Positions 1-8,363 of a stretch of DNA of 16,819 bases are shown here, one piece after another (within the stretch, counting starts at the first letter, position 1; each line of letters starts with the position of its first letter). A model generated the notes under the pieces. The model was not told the origin of the DNA. It saw only the letters and a list, made by a program, of their open reading frames with translations, and did no database searches. The position numbers and the translations under genes are program-made. Source of the DNA: Anaerolineae bacterium (GTDB taxonomy: Bacteria > Chloroflexota > Anaerolineae > SSC4 > Amarolineaceae); contig CP059258.1 in assembly GCA_013693795.1 (NCBI GenBank), positions 29,912-46,730 on the forward strand, given 5' to 3'.

Positions 1-1
1 G

Positions 2-583
2 TACCGGGTGATCGAGGTGGAGACCCCGGATTATATCATTGGGTCGGTGCCGGTGCCGAGCTATGCAGAGAAATACGACGTTCATCTGTATGTTCATAAG
101 GACGGATGGTTCCTGGCGTACTACTTGAACCCTGACCCGACCGGGAAGATTTTCGACTGGGGACAGTATCAGAACGGAACGATAAAGACAAAATTGGAAA
201 GAGTTCTAGCCATTGCCGCTGCCGCGCCGGGTGTAGCATTCTCGAGTGGCACGTACTACGATTTTCGGTATCCAAATGCAACGCAGTTGTTGTTTGTAGT
301 AGAGGATCAAGCAAACGGGAACGAATTCACTGTCAAGGCACCCGGCTCTTATGCTTACTATGAGCGAAGTTGGTCGTTGGCAGCTGCAACCTGTGGTTGG
401 TGTGGTGCAAGCTGGAATCTCGACGGCGTCGCCATTGTAAGCCACGGTGGAGGAAGTTGGGGCTACTATGAGGGCACTTTGACGCCGGCACAGTTCCTCC
501 CAGATATCACCCACCGGATAACGATCGGATGCGACGGTACTTGTTACGGAGGATTAATTCTGACCTACAGGGTGCCGCAATGA
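2..583 (+). CDS. Hypothetical protein, C-terminal part (5' end cut by the window)
   Basis: The frame is open to the left edge of the window, so the true start probably lies upstream. A GTG at 8 is the first possible start inside. The visible 190 or so residues are rich in Tyr, Gly and Trp, with short beta-like stretches and three Cys around residues 130-175 (CGWC, then CDGTC), which could form disulfides or bind metal. No family is recognised. The next gene starts inside its stop codon (ATGA at 580), which suggests translational coupling. No signal peptide can be judged because the N-terminus is missing. GC content is visibly lower than in the gene that follows. The unbroken frame supports a real gene; the function is unknown. 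Confidence 0.6.
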   Translation, partial: YRVIEVETPDYIIGSVPVPSYAEKYDVHLYVHKDGWFLAYYLNPDPTGKIFDWGQYQNGTIKTKLERVLAIAAAAPGVAFSSGTYYDFRYPNATQLLFVVEDQANGNEFTVKAPGSYAYYERSWSLAAATCGWCGASWNLDGVAIVSHGGGSWGYYEGTLTPAQFLPDITHRITIGCDGTCYGGLILTYRVPQ

Positions 584-1317
584 GCACCTTGAGACTTACC
601 CTGTCCTTGATTATCTGTGCCCTGTTGATTATGTTCGTGTTGCCTGTCCACGGCCAGAGCGGCATCATCGTCAACAACGCCGACGCCATCCGCCAGGAAG
701 GGGTGAGCCTGGACAGCGGCCTGAGCGGCGTCACCAGCAGCGTCGGCCCGCGCATCGTGTTGCAGTACGCTAACACCATGCGCCAGGAGCGGGTCGCCGC
801 GCCGCCGGGTGCGCTGCAAACCCTCTTTGGCCAGGTGCCGGCGCGCATCATCTTGCAGTACGCCAACACCATGCGCCAGGAGCGAGTCGTCACGCCGCCG
901 GCCGGGCTGCAAACCCTCTTCGGTCAGGTGGCGCCCCGCATCATCTTGCAGTACGCCAACACCAGCCGGCAGGTGACGCTGGCCTATCCCGTGGCGCTGA
1001 TCGGCGACACCGTCCCGCCGCATCAGCAACGTACAGGCGCAGAGCGTGGGCGGTGGGGTCAAGATCACCTGGACGACCGATGAGTTCGCCACCAGCGAGG
1101 TGCGCTACGGTACGGCGCCGGGCGCCTACACGCACACCGTCTCCGACCCGTTGTTCGAGAAGAACCACAGCCTGACCCTGACCGGGCTGACCGCCGGCCG
1201 GACGTACTACTTCATCGTGCGCGGGCCGATCGCAGCGGGAACCAGGCGCAGAGTGGGGAGCACCAGTTCAGGGTTCAGGTGAAGACCTATCTGCCGTTGA
1301 TCCGGCGGCGCAGGTGA
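580..1317 (+). CDS. Secreted protein with 31-residue tandem repeats and a fibronectin III-like domain (frameshifted)
   Basis: The ATG at 580 overlaps the previous stop and begins a clear signal peptide: a short basic start, a hydrophobic core near residues 6-20, then a likely cleavage after VHG. Four imperfect 31-residue units of the type 'RIILQYANTMRQERV' follow. Next comes a fibronectin III-like or purple-acid-phosphatase-N-like domain marked by ITWTTDEFATSEVRYGT and LTGLTAGRTYYFIVRG. The frame must change near 1018, where 'PPRISNV' is expected, and again near 1208, where one G appears missing in a G run. With both repaired the protein ends at 1317 in TYLPLIRRRR, a tail I associate with Chloroflexota exported proteins. 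It is probably cell-surface or extracellular. The substrate is unknown; FnIII modules usually serve in adhesion or as spacers. Confidence 0.7.
751..981 (+). repeat. 93-bp in-frame tandem repeat, about 2.5 copies
   Basis: Copies begin at 751, 844 and 937 with an exact 93-bp period (31 codons). The third copy is partial. Each encodes RI(V/I)LQYANT(M/S)RQ followed by a PP-x-LQTLFGQV stretch. A degenerate earlier copy is visible at protein level from about 661. The repeats lie inside the secreted protein and form its spacer before the FnIII-like domain. Confidence 0.85.
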
Positions 1318-1526
1318 AAACAGCCGGCGTTGCACTCGAAACCGATGCCCTGATTGTCTGAGGCGTTATCCGACGCGGGTCGCCCAAACCGGACGGCCCG
1401 CATTCGGTGAAGAAAAGCAACTATGGGTGACCGTGTTCAATCGTCCGCGTGATAACTTGCCTGCCGGCAGGGTTGAGTCGCGAACAAATGCGCCCCAAAC
1501 ATGAGAGGGTTGTGAGAGGAAGTTGA

Positions 1527-1556
1527 TAGACACTTGAGGGATTCTCCGTGTATACT
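1527..1556 (+). promoter_or_regulatory. Candidate sigma70-type promoter
   Basis: TAGACA at 1527-1532 matches the -35 consensus in five of six positions. TATACT at 1551-1556 is a good -10 box. The spacer is 18 bp. The site lies in a gene-free stretch and points at a hairpin with a T-run about 60-100 bases downstream, so it might drive a short RNA or a long leader for the gene at 1902. This is a sequence match only, and promoter preferences in this group are poorly known to me. Confidence 0.35.
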
Positions 1557-1616
1557 GTGAGCGTAGCACTTTGGCCCGACCACGGAACGACGCGCTGAAC
1601 CGCTGAAGCGCCCCGT

Positions 1617-1660
1617 GGCCGCCTGCTGAGTCGACTCAGCGGTAGTGGCCAGGTATTTTT
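1617..1660 (+). terminator. Terminator-like hairpin with a 16-bp perfect palindrome and T-run
   Basis: GCTGAGTCGACTCAGC (1625-1640) is a perfect palindrome. Outer GGCC blocks at 1617-1620 and 1647-1650 can pair around it through mismatches. It is followed by AGGTATTTTT. An alternative stem pairs CCACGG (1580-1585) with CCGTGG (1613-1618) and would compete for the same bases, so an attenuator is also possible. Confidence 0.35.
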
Positions 1661-1901
1661 CGATTCTCTGAACTACGTTGCTCATTCACACAAATGTCCG
1701 GCGCCGGGCGGTGCGCCGGGGACGGCGGGGTGCCTCTCCATGCTGTCGCGAGCCGATCGCCCGAGTCATAAGGAGGCTGCCTGGTGCAACTTGACTCACG
1801 ATCCTAGTTATCCGTTTCTAGATGCAGACACTGCGAGTTCGGGCAGGCAATCGGGCTGTTCCCGTGCTTGAGAATAGGCGTTAAGTCCGAAGGAGATATC
1901 T

Positions 1902-2449
1902 ATGAGTGTTCAATCGCCACCAAAGAATCCGACGCTGGCAGCGGTGCTCAGCTTCCTCATCAACGGCTTGGGGCAGATCTACAACGGCGAGATCGCCAAA
2001 GGGATCATCATCTTCGTCGTGCAGCTCATCAACGTGGGTCTGATGTACGTCGTCGTTGGGTTCGTCACCTGGCCCATCGTGTGGATATGGTCGATCTACG
2101 ACGCCTACCAGGTGGCCAAGCGCATCAACGCGGCGGCAGCCGACCAGGCCGTTGCTCTGACCAAGGTCTGCCCCGCTGCGCGGAACGTGTGAACGCCGGC
2201 GCAAATCTGCCGCTTTTGTAACTACCAGTTCATGCCCGATGCCGTCGTGGAGGCTGCGCAGCCGTTGGCCTTACCACAACCGCCAACCCTTCAGGCGATC
2301 GCGCAGCCGGCGAGCACATCGGCAACCGCTACTCCCGCCCCGATCCGGTCGCCGCAGACGGGCGTTGCGGCAGGTGTGAAGTACTGCGTGCAGTGCGGGC
2401 CCAGGCTGCCGACTCGGCGAACTTCTGCTTGAAGTGCGGGGCGCTTTGA
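1902..2449 (+). CDS. TM2-like membrane protein with two C-terminal zinc ribbons (frameshifted)
   Basis: The ATG at 1902 has AAGGAG six bases upstream. Residues 1-80 contain NPTLAAVLSFLINGLGQIYN, then two hydrophobic helices and a 'WSIYDAYQVAKRIN' end, the usual layout of small TM2/GQIYNG-type membrane proteins. The unshifted frame stops at 2192. A missing C at about 2172 and an A-run change near 2200 restore CPRCAERVNAGA then CRFCNYQF, a zinc ribbon. A Pro/Ala/Thr linker follows. A missing G near 2399 restores a second ribbon, KYCVQCGAQ then FCLKCGAL. With these repairs the stop is at 2449. The ribbons probably lie in the cytoplasm. The partner or substrate is unknown. An alternative is that the TM2-like gene truly ends at 2192 and the ribbons are remnants. 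Confidence 0.65.
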
Positions 2450-2482
2450 AACGGCGCCGGTGGAGTCAGCAACATAGACCGA

Positions 2483-2674
2483 GTGTGGCGCGGAGGTATA
2501 GGCGCCTCGCTCCGACCACTCTCCGCATTCGGGATGTCGCCAGCCGGTTGCGTGGGATTTTCGTTCGGATCAACTTGGTGCACCGGTATCGGAACGGGAT
2601 TGGATGGTGCCGGTCCGTACTGTGTTCATGGATCCATTGTGTTCAGCGCGCAGCAGGAAATCGTGATTTCATAG
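2483..2674 (+). CDS. Possible small glycine-rich protein
   Basis: This frame encodes 63 residues rich in Gly, Ser and Cys (GTGLDGAGPYCVHGS). It has no good ribosome site and starts with GTG. It lies in the same frame as the second zinc ribbon of the gene just upstream, separated only by that gene's stop at 2447-2449 and 11 codons, so it could be a misread extension of that gene. It could also be chance. No family is recognised, and the rest of 2450-2768 shows nothing else. Confidence 0.2.
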   Translation: MWRGGIGASLRPLSAFGMSPAGCVGFSFGSTWCTGIGTGLDGAGPYCVHGSIVFSAQQEIVIS

Positions 2675-2768
2675 TAGGCAAGCGACCAGGAAACAAAGCC
2701 CGGAGCAGCTTACAGCCTCGTCTAGCTCCGTGAGGCGTCTTGAACGATAGACACAAAGGAGTCATCGC

Positions 2769-3668
2769 ATGATTTGTCCCAATTGCGGCGCCGCGATCCT
2801 GGCCCTGGCTTATTTTGCATGTCCTGCGGGTCCCGCCTGCCGATGCCGACGATAGACGCACCAGCCACCCTCATCCCGGAAGAGCAGCCTGATCCGTCAT
2901 CCATGCTGCCCCCGCACCGGCGCCTCAGGCCGTCAGCAGCCAGCCCATCGGCCAGATGGGCAGCGCCGGCATACAGCCCGTCAATATTTGGGCCGTTCGC
3001 CGGTTACGGCACGCGGCCGTCACGTTTCGTGGCTCATCAACGACCAGGGCGAGCGCCGGCGCGCTGCGCGATACCGTCGCGGCCCGTTCTGAACGGCGCG
3101 CAATCCCCGCGCTACAGTAGAACCGGTCAAACTGGTGCGCCAGGGAATCCTGGTCGATTCCAGGCCCTATTTCTTGATCCGACGCGGCTTGACCACGGCC
3201 GGCCTCTACATCGCCCGTTTCGGCCAGGATCTATTCGTCTCGCAGGTTACCTATTTCAAGGGGCCGATCAGCTCGATGCGAATCTTGCTCCTGGTGGTTG
3301 CGCTCTTGTTCGCGCTGATTTACCCCGTGGTCTACAACAACGCGTTCAGTCAGATCGGCATAAGCGTGTTCGGCGGGATCGGCGGTGACCTGCAGGGCTG
3401 ATGTTCCTGACCTGCTGCCTGGGGCCGATCTACCTTGTGAACTGGTTGGCGCTGGGCATCCTGGCGCTTTTCAGCGGTTACAAGTACCTTACGGAGAAGG
3501 ATATCCTGGCCGCGCTGCGTGCCGCCCAACGAGTTCGACATCGACGACACCTCCGCGCTGGAGAAGGCGGTCGAACAGACGGTGCGCGAAGCGCTGGACG
3601 AGGTCGGCATCGAGCAGCGGCTGATGCCCCAGGCGACCGAACAGAGTTTCCGCCGGCGGTTGATCTGA
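2769..3668 (+). CDS. Zinc-ribbon membrane protein with charged C-terminal tail (frameshifted)
   Basis: AAAGGAG at 2755-2761 precedes the ATG at 2769. The start reads MICPNCGAAI and, after a frame change near 2800, GLFCMSCGSRLPMP: a CxxC...CxxC zinc ribbon. A Pro/Ala/Gln linker follows, with a further frame change near 2908. A soluble part contains LVRQGILVDSRPYFLIRRGL. Next come two hydrophobic segments, ILLLVVALLFALIYPVV at 3280-3335 and IYLVNWLALGILALFSGY at 3427-3480. The tail is acidic and helical (EFDIDDTSALEKAVEQTV). Frame changes near 3395 and 3523 are needed to reach the stop at 3668. It probably sits in the inner membrane with the ribbon and tail in the cytoplasm. The family is not recognised. 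It stands directly before the large ATPase, 67 bases away, so an operon and a functional link are likely. Confidence 0.6.
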
Positions 3669-3735
3669 CCCGAAATGGGACGCTGCTTGGCGCGAAGAAC
3701 GCGGATACTCGCTTTTCATCGCGGGTGAGACTGAT

Positions 3736-6491
3736 ATGAGCATCATCCTACAGACTTTCCCCGACCAGGCTCGCGAGGCGTCGGAGCGTGCGCTATGGCC
3801 GACCCATGGACTGGCCCCAGGCGCAGGCGGCAGCGCGATCCCCGTGCAACGGGCCGTCGTAGGCCTGCGCCTGCCGCACCTGCCCGACTTCTTGACCGAT
3901 CAGACGCTGGTCGGCGATGGTAACGCCGAGCGGTTGGCAGAGCCGCTCGAACGCCAGGCGCAGTGGGTGACTAACCTCTGGAAATGGCAAAGCGCGGCCT
4001 TCAGCCTGCGCTATATCTATCGGCCAGAACGGGCAGGAATCGAGATCGCACTGCTGGCGCGCATCCTGGCCCGACCCGAGGCGGCGCAGACGGCTGCTGA
4101 GCAACTGCTGGCCGATCTGGCGCGGCTGGCGCAGTCCTTCGGCCTGCCGGTCAAGGAGGTGGCAACTCTTCCCGATTTGACCGCGCTGCGCACGCCGCTG
4201 GCCGCCGTTCATCGCCGAGGTCCGGCAACGCGAGGAGGTGGTGAACTTCTCCTGGGCGCAGGGCGAGGCCTACGTGGTCTATCCCTACTGGCAGCCGGCC
4301 GGCGCGTTCCTCCAGCCGTTCGAGGCGCTGCTGCGCCAAGGAGCGCCGTGCGTCATCAACCTGCACCTGGCCCACCTGTCTTGGGGAAACCGAGTACCGA
4401 GCGCTGGCGGCCGCGTCCGCGACCAGTCAGACCGCGGCCGATTGGCAGCGCAACGCGCACAGCGTGGAATACAGCGGTCGCTGGGCCGACCCGCAGGCCG
4501 CCGCGGTGGCTCGCGCCTACGCTGGTCAGCTTCGCCGGCTGAATCAGCCGTTCGTGATGGTCGCGCAGGCCGCCAGCCCGGATCGCTTCGCCGCGCTGAG
4601 CATCGCCCAGACGCTGGGGGCGCGTCACCGCGCGGTCGGCGACCAATCGGGCCGACGATGAGCGATCTCAGCGGCCGAAATCGTCTATCCGGGTACGGAG
4701 GCCGACGTTCAGTCTGCCGCGCGCACCTGAATCATCTGATCCTGACGCCATGGGGTCACACACTGGCCTCAGAGAGTCCGGGGCTGCGGCGGCTGCGTTA
4801 TCTGGCCGACGCGCGCGGCCGCGCTGTTCCGCTTCCCCATCGCGGTGCGGAGGTGTGCCCGGCATCGAAGTGCGCGAACCGATGCCCGATTTCGAGCCGG
4901 GCGGACGTCGTTCACAGATCAGAGCAGATGAGATCCACTTGGGCAGCTTCCAGCGCGGGGCGCGGTGACCGTCCGGCTCAAGGATCTGACGCGGCACGGG
5001 CTGATCGCCGGTCTGCCGGGCAGCGGCAAGACCAACACCTGCCTCTACCTGCTGAGTCGCCCAGGAGCGCCACGTCCCGTTCCTTGTGATCGAGCCGGCC
5101 AAGACCGAGTACCGGGGCTTGATCCATCAGCTTAGGTTCGAGAACCTGCTGGTCTTCACCTTAGGCGATGAAACCACTGCGCCGTTCCGGCTGAACCCGT
5201 TCGAGCTACTGCCCGGCGTGCGGCTGGAGGTGCACCTGGAGGCGCTCAACGTCGCCATCAACGCGGCCATGCCGCAGTTCGGTGTGCTGCCCTCCATCAT
5301 CGAGGAGGCACTGGAAGAGATCTACACGGCCAAGGGATGGCGGCTGACCGACGTCGGCCCCGAGGATGAGGATAACAGCCCCGATCGGCGCCTGTTTCCC
5401 ACCCTGGCGGAGTTCTACCGTGCGGCCGTGCAGGCGGTGACGGGCCGGGGCTACCGCGGCGAGCTGAACGACAACATCCAGGCCGCGGTCAAAGGGCGGA
5501 TCGGCAGCCTGCTGCGCGGGAGCAAGGGGCGCATGTTCAACTGCCGGCGGTCGATCTCACCGGCCCTGTTGTTCGAGCGGCCGGCCGTGTTGGGCTGGAT
5601 TCGCTCAACGACGACGCCAAAGGGTTGGCGATGATGTTCCTGTTGATCCTATTGCGGGAGCATCGACAGATGCAGGCGCGACGGTCCGCGGAGGCCTCCG
5701 CCGGGCTGCGCCACCTGCTGCTCATCGAAGAGGCACATCGCATCATGGAGAACGTCGCCTCGGTCGGGAACACCGAGGTCGCGGCCGACACGCGGGCCAA
5801 GGCGGTGCGGATGGTCAGCGATTTCCTGGTGGAGATGCGCGCCTACGGCCAGGGGTGTTGATCGCCGAGCAAAGCCCGGAGAAGCTGGCGCCGGACGCGG
5901 TGCGCAACACCAACCTCAAGATCGGCCACATGCTGCCGGGCCGCCAGGACCGCGAGGCGCTGGCCGCGGCCATGATCATGGATGAGGCGCAGGAGCGGTT
6001 CATGGGCAAGCTGCGCGGGCCAGGCCGCGGCCTTCATGACCGGGTTCGAGAAAGCCACCTTCATGAGCGTGCCGCCGTATAAGGACGGCGTTAACTTCGC
6101 CGACTTCCTGCCCGACGCCGCGGTACGCGATCATATGACCGACTTCTATACGGAGCAGCAGCACGCGCTGCTGCCGTTCGTCGGCTGCCGTTTCTGCGCG
6201 GAACCATGCCAGCACCGGGAGCAGATCGAGCCGATGACGCGGCACAAGGAGTTGGCTGGCCGCTTTCACGCTGCGCTAGCCGCCTTCGATGAGCGGCCCG
6301 AACCTGAGCACTGGCCGGCCAACTGGCACGGGGTGGCCGCGGTCTGCGGCGAAGCCGCGACGCAGGCGGGTAGGCAGGGCCAACGCGAGGCCGCCTACTG
6401 TTACCTGGCCCATGAGATCGATTTCCCGTTCACCGAGCACATGCGCTGGTCCTTCGTGCGGGCCATCGAGGCGCTGCCATCGGCTGGATGA
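3736..6491 (+). CDS. HerA/FtsK-superfamily (DUF87-like) ATPase, about 915 residues, heavily frameshifted
   Basis: The reconstructed protein starts at ATG 3736. A roughly 420-residue N-terminal region of unknown fold comes first (AQWVTNLWKWQSAAFSLRYI; VVNFSWAQGEAYVVYPYWQP). The ATPase core begins with Walker A GLPGSGKT at 5010-5033, then VIEPAKTEYRGLI, TLGDETTAPFRLNPFELLPG, and Walker B HLLLIEEAHR at 5712-5741. Next is LIAEQSPEKLAPDAVRNTNL, typical of HerA-like hexameric motors. A C-terminal extension carries a CxxCxxxC cluster at 6186-6209. At least ten frame changes are needed (near 4205, 4385, 4620, 4730, 4815, 4850, 4968, 5062, 5545, 5600, 5857 and 6020), yet the reading order is continuous. 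The family uses ATP to move DNA or protein. Zinc-ribbon membrane proteins flank it closely on both sides. A DNA translocase, a conjugation or secretion motor, or a defence ATPase all fit. Confidence 0.8.
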
Positions 6492-6557
6492 TCCTGATGT
6501 CATGACCTGGGCGGTGAATTCGTTTCTGTCCTTTGAACAGCAAGAAAGGAGATCGTC

Positions 6558-7184
6558 ATGAACTGTCCGAACTGCGGGGCCGCTCACACCGGCGCCGGTG
6601 CGTTCTGTATACACTGTGGCGCCAGGTTGACTCCACAAGCACCCGTGCAAACGCCGGCGGATCCCAAACCGGCGCCCGCGTCTGTCTTATACCAGGCCAC
6701 CCCCATTCAGCCGGCAACCGTTGCTCCGGCGCCCGTTAGCGCGCCGTCTCAGGCCGTCTTTCTTCAGCGGCGTGATGGCACCGCCACCATACGTCATATC
6801 TCGGCCGGCTCGGTATTCAAGGTCTCATTTGTGACTTACCTGTTGTTGCTCGGCCTCCTGGTCATGGTCGTCGGCGGCGCCATCGGGCCGGCCATCATGC
6901 TGGCTCTCAGCGCCCTGATTTACTACCTGGTGGCCGGCTGGGTCGGCGGCGTCCGGGTCGGCTGCAGGAGTAGCGTCGCCATGGTGGTAGAAAAACTCGC
7001 CGTTGACGCCACTTTCGATATCGCCAGAACGGCTGCGAACACGGTCAAGGACATCTGGTCGGTGATGGACGCGGCCGCCGAAAAGCCCATGCCCAGCAAG
7101 CTGCTGAGCCAAAAGGCCATCGGCGCGATCCAAGGTGTGACCGACCGAGTGCAGCAGGGCGTTCACGCGGCGATGGGGGTGTAG
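6558..7184 (+). CDS. Zinc-ribbon protein with two membrane helices (intact)
   Basis: AAAGGAG ends seven bases before the ATG at 6558. The 208-residue frame is unbroken. Residues 1-24 form a zinc ribbon (MNCPNCGAA and FCIHCGARL). A Pro/Ala/Thr linker runs to about residue 70. A short beta-like segment (VFLQRRDGTATIRHISAG) leads into two closely spaced hydrophobic helices, VTYLLLLGLLVMVVGGAIGP and IMLALSALIYYLVAGWVGG. The C-terminal 85 residues look helical and amphipathic (VEKLAVDATFDIARTAANTV). The ribbon most resembles that of the gene at 2769, so the two are probably paralogues placed on either side of the ATPase. No enzyme motif is present. A scaffold or membrane anchor for the ATPase is a reasonable guess, not a demonstrated role. 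Confidence 0.75.
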   Translation: MNCPNCGAAHTGAGAFCIHCGARLTPQAPVQTPADPKPAPASVLYQATPIQPATVAPAPVSAPSQAVFLQRRDGTATIRHISAGSVFKVSFVTYLLLLGLLVMVVGGAIGPAIMLALSALIYYLVAGWVGGVRVGCRSSVAMVVEKLAVDATFDIARTAANTVKDIWSVMDAAAEKPMPSKLLSQKAIGAIQGVTDRVQQGVHAAMGV

Positions 7185-7205
7185 GCACACGATCGGAGGG
7201 ATGTC

Positions 7206-7508
7206 ATGTCATTCGATACGACGGAGGCCAGGGACGTTCAGGAGGCGACCGATGCGGCCCAGGAGTCGCCCGGCGCCAAGCCGCTGGCCCAACAGGAAAG
7301 AAGGCGATGCAAGGCGGAGATGTCGACTATCCATCGCCAGATCAACGGCCCAAGTCAGCTACCACTGAGTTAGGCGATGCGCCGTGCGGAGACGGGACCA
7401 GAAAGGCCGGAGGTGAAGTGGCATCACGAGGTGGCGGAGCCTGACAAGGAAGGGAAGCCAGCGGGGACGCCTGAGGGCTGGCGGCCGGGCAGGCCGGAGA
7501 GAGGGTAA
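7206..7508 (+). CDS. Small protein with the shared AMQG N-terminal tag (frameshifted)
   Basis: CGGAGG at 7194-7199 serves the ATG at 7206. The start reads MSFDTTEARDVQEATDAAQE, then GAKPLAQ. After a one-base repair near 7300 it continues TGKKAMQGGDVDYPSPDQ. This N-terminus lines up with the genes at 7589 and 12744. The remainder is hydrophilic and Pro/Lys/Glu-rich, with a likely second frame change near 7380-7430, after which the frame ending at 7508 (EVAEPDKEGKPAGTPEGW) looks the most protein-like. A stop at 7444 in the other frame is the alternative. No catalytic domain is visible, so it may be a short, truncated or regulatory member of the set. It lies 21 bases after the zinc-ribbon gene, probably in the same transcript. 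Confidence 0.5.
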
Positions 7509-7588
7509 CGCAGGTTCCGAGCAGCGGTATACAGCTCGGGTTGCCGCCGTCCTCGTCTGAACCCGGCACCTCCAATGGAGAGCACGCC

Positions 7589-8172
7589 ATGTTTTCAGAT
7601 ACATCGGGCACCAGGGATATCCAAGAAACCGCGGATTCCACGCAGGAGGCTGTCAGTGCGAAGCCGCTGGACCCAACGGGCACGAAGGCCATGCAGGGAG
7701 AGGTCGCCAACACCGACACGCCTCTCTTGTTCGGTACCTTTGCACATGAGGCTTATGAAAACGCGGCCGAAGAAATACGGTGACACTGCCGACCGTGAGC
7801 ATCGTGTCGGTCTGACAAAACCTGATGGTACGCTGGCGGAGGGCGAAGTTGACCTGATTGTAGGTAACGCCCTGATTGACTTCAAAACGAACGATATGCG
7901 CGACTGGACGACGGACGAGGCGCGGACATTCGGTCGCAAGCACGGACAGCAGATGAAGGAGTATGTCGATAGCCCTGACACTCCTGCCCATGCGAAGGGA
8001 TGGATTATCGCCACCGTTCCTCCGAAATCTCAAGAGACGGGATGCCTATGCTGCCACCTTGAAGGAGTACGGCATCGGTGTCAAGTTCGCCAAAGGCGAA
8101 GACCAGGGATCGGTAGTGAAGGCGATAGACAGAGCGGTAGAAGATACGCCACCGCTCCAGGAAGACGCATAA
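7589..8172 (+). CDS. RecB-like PD-(D/E)xK nuclease with the shared AMQG N-terminal tag (frameshifted)
   Basis: The ATG at 7589 follows GGAG at 7577-7580. Residues 1-37 are the tag region (TRDIQETADSTQEAV, then AKPLDPTGTKAMQGE). The body carries the RecB-family nuclease motifs in order: an early LFGTFAHEAYENAAEE helix, GEVDLI with Asp at 7851-7853, LIDFKTN (the D-x-K) at 7878-7886, and QMKEY (the QxxxY motif) at 7950-7964. Frame changes near 7772 and 8035 are needed; afterwards it reads RRDAYAATLKEYGIGVKF to the stop at 8172. All expected catalytic residues are present, so a metal-dependent DNase is likely. The location of action is unknown. The stop overlaps the start of the structured intergenic repeat. 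Confidence 0.7.
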
Positions 8173-8363
8173 CCCGCCCCGCTAGCCCGATCCTTCGCGC
8201 AGAAGGGGGCAGGCCGCCACACTCGGCGACTTTTCGCGGGCGGGAGAAAGCCTCACGGCTTTTTACCTGAGCATAGTATCGCGCTTTTCGGGGCGCGTGG
8301 CAAGTTTTTTATAAAGTTTTGAGGTCCTATGGCTGATCAATTGCCCTACTGTATCCATTGCGG
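8169..8363 (+). repeat. Structured intergenic direct repeat, copy 1
   Basis: It is a near-match to 10944-11131. It starts at the stop of the nuclease gene and runs through the next gene's start codon into its first zinc-ribbon codons. Outer arms CCCGCCC (8173-8179) and GGGCGGG (8238-8244) can pair and enclose two hairpins: CCTTC/GAAGG at 8192-8206, and GCCGCC/GGCGAC at 8213-8230 with one mismatch. A terminator stem and a further CGCGC/GCGCG hairpin (8280-8297) follow. The main block that differs from copy 2 is 8298-8313. Confidence 0.85.
8247..8264 (+). terminator. Rho-independent terminator after the nuclease gene
   Basis: AAAGCC, loop TCAC, GGCTTTTT: a six-pair stem running into a T-run, 74 bases past the stop at 8172. 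It is kept in the second repeat copy in slightly altered form. Confidence 0.65.

Larger units (their letters stand above)
1318..1901. other. Non-coding stretch between the secreted protein and the TM2-like gene
   Basis: No convincing protein-coding frame is visible on either strand. The stretch holds the candidate promoter and hairpin listed separately. It also holds a strong Shine-Dalgarno-like AAGGAGG (1770-1775 region) in front of a seven-codon frame (GTG 1784 to TAG 1807), and the ribosome site AAGGAG at 1890-1895 that serves the gene at 1902. Confidence 0.5.

Noticed and set aside
751..981. CRISPR-like array
   Set aside because: The 93-bp units are contiguous and in frame, with no spacers.
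565..1092. Minus-strand frame rich in Asp, Ala and Arg
   Set aside because: It mirrors the 93-bp repeats of the secreted protein. The regular pattern is inherited from the repeats.
1791..1820. TTGACT as a -35 box before the gene at 1902
   Set aside because: No acceptable -10 box lies at 16-18 bp. The best, TTTCTA, matches at only two positions.
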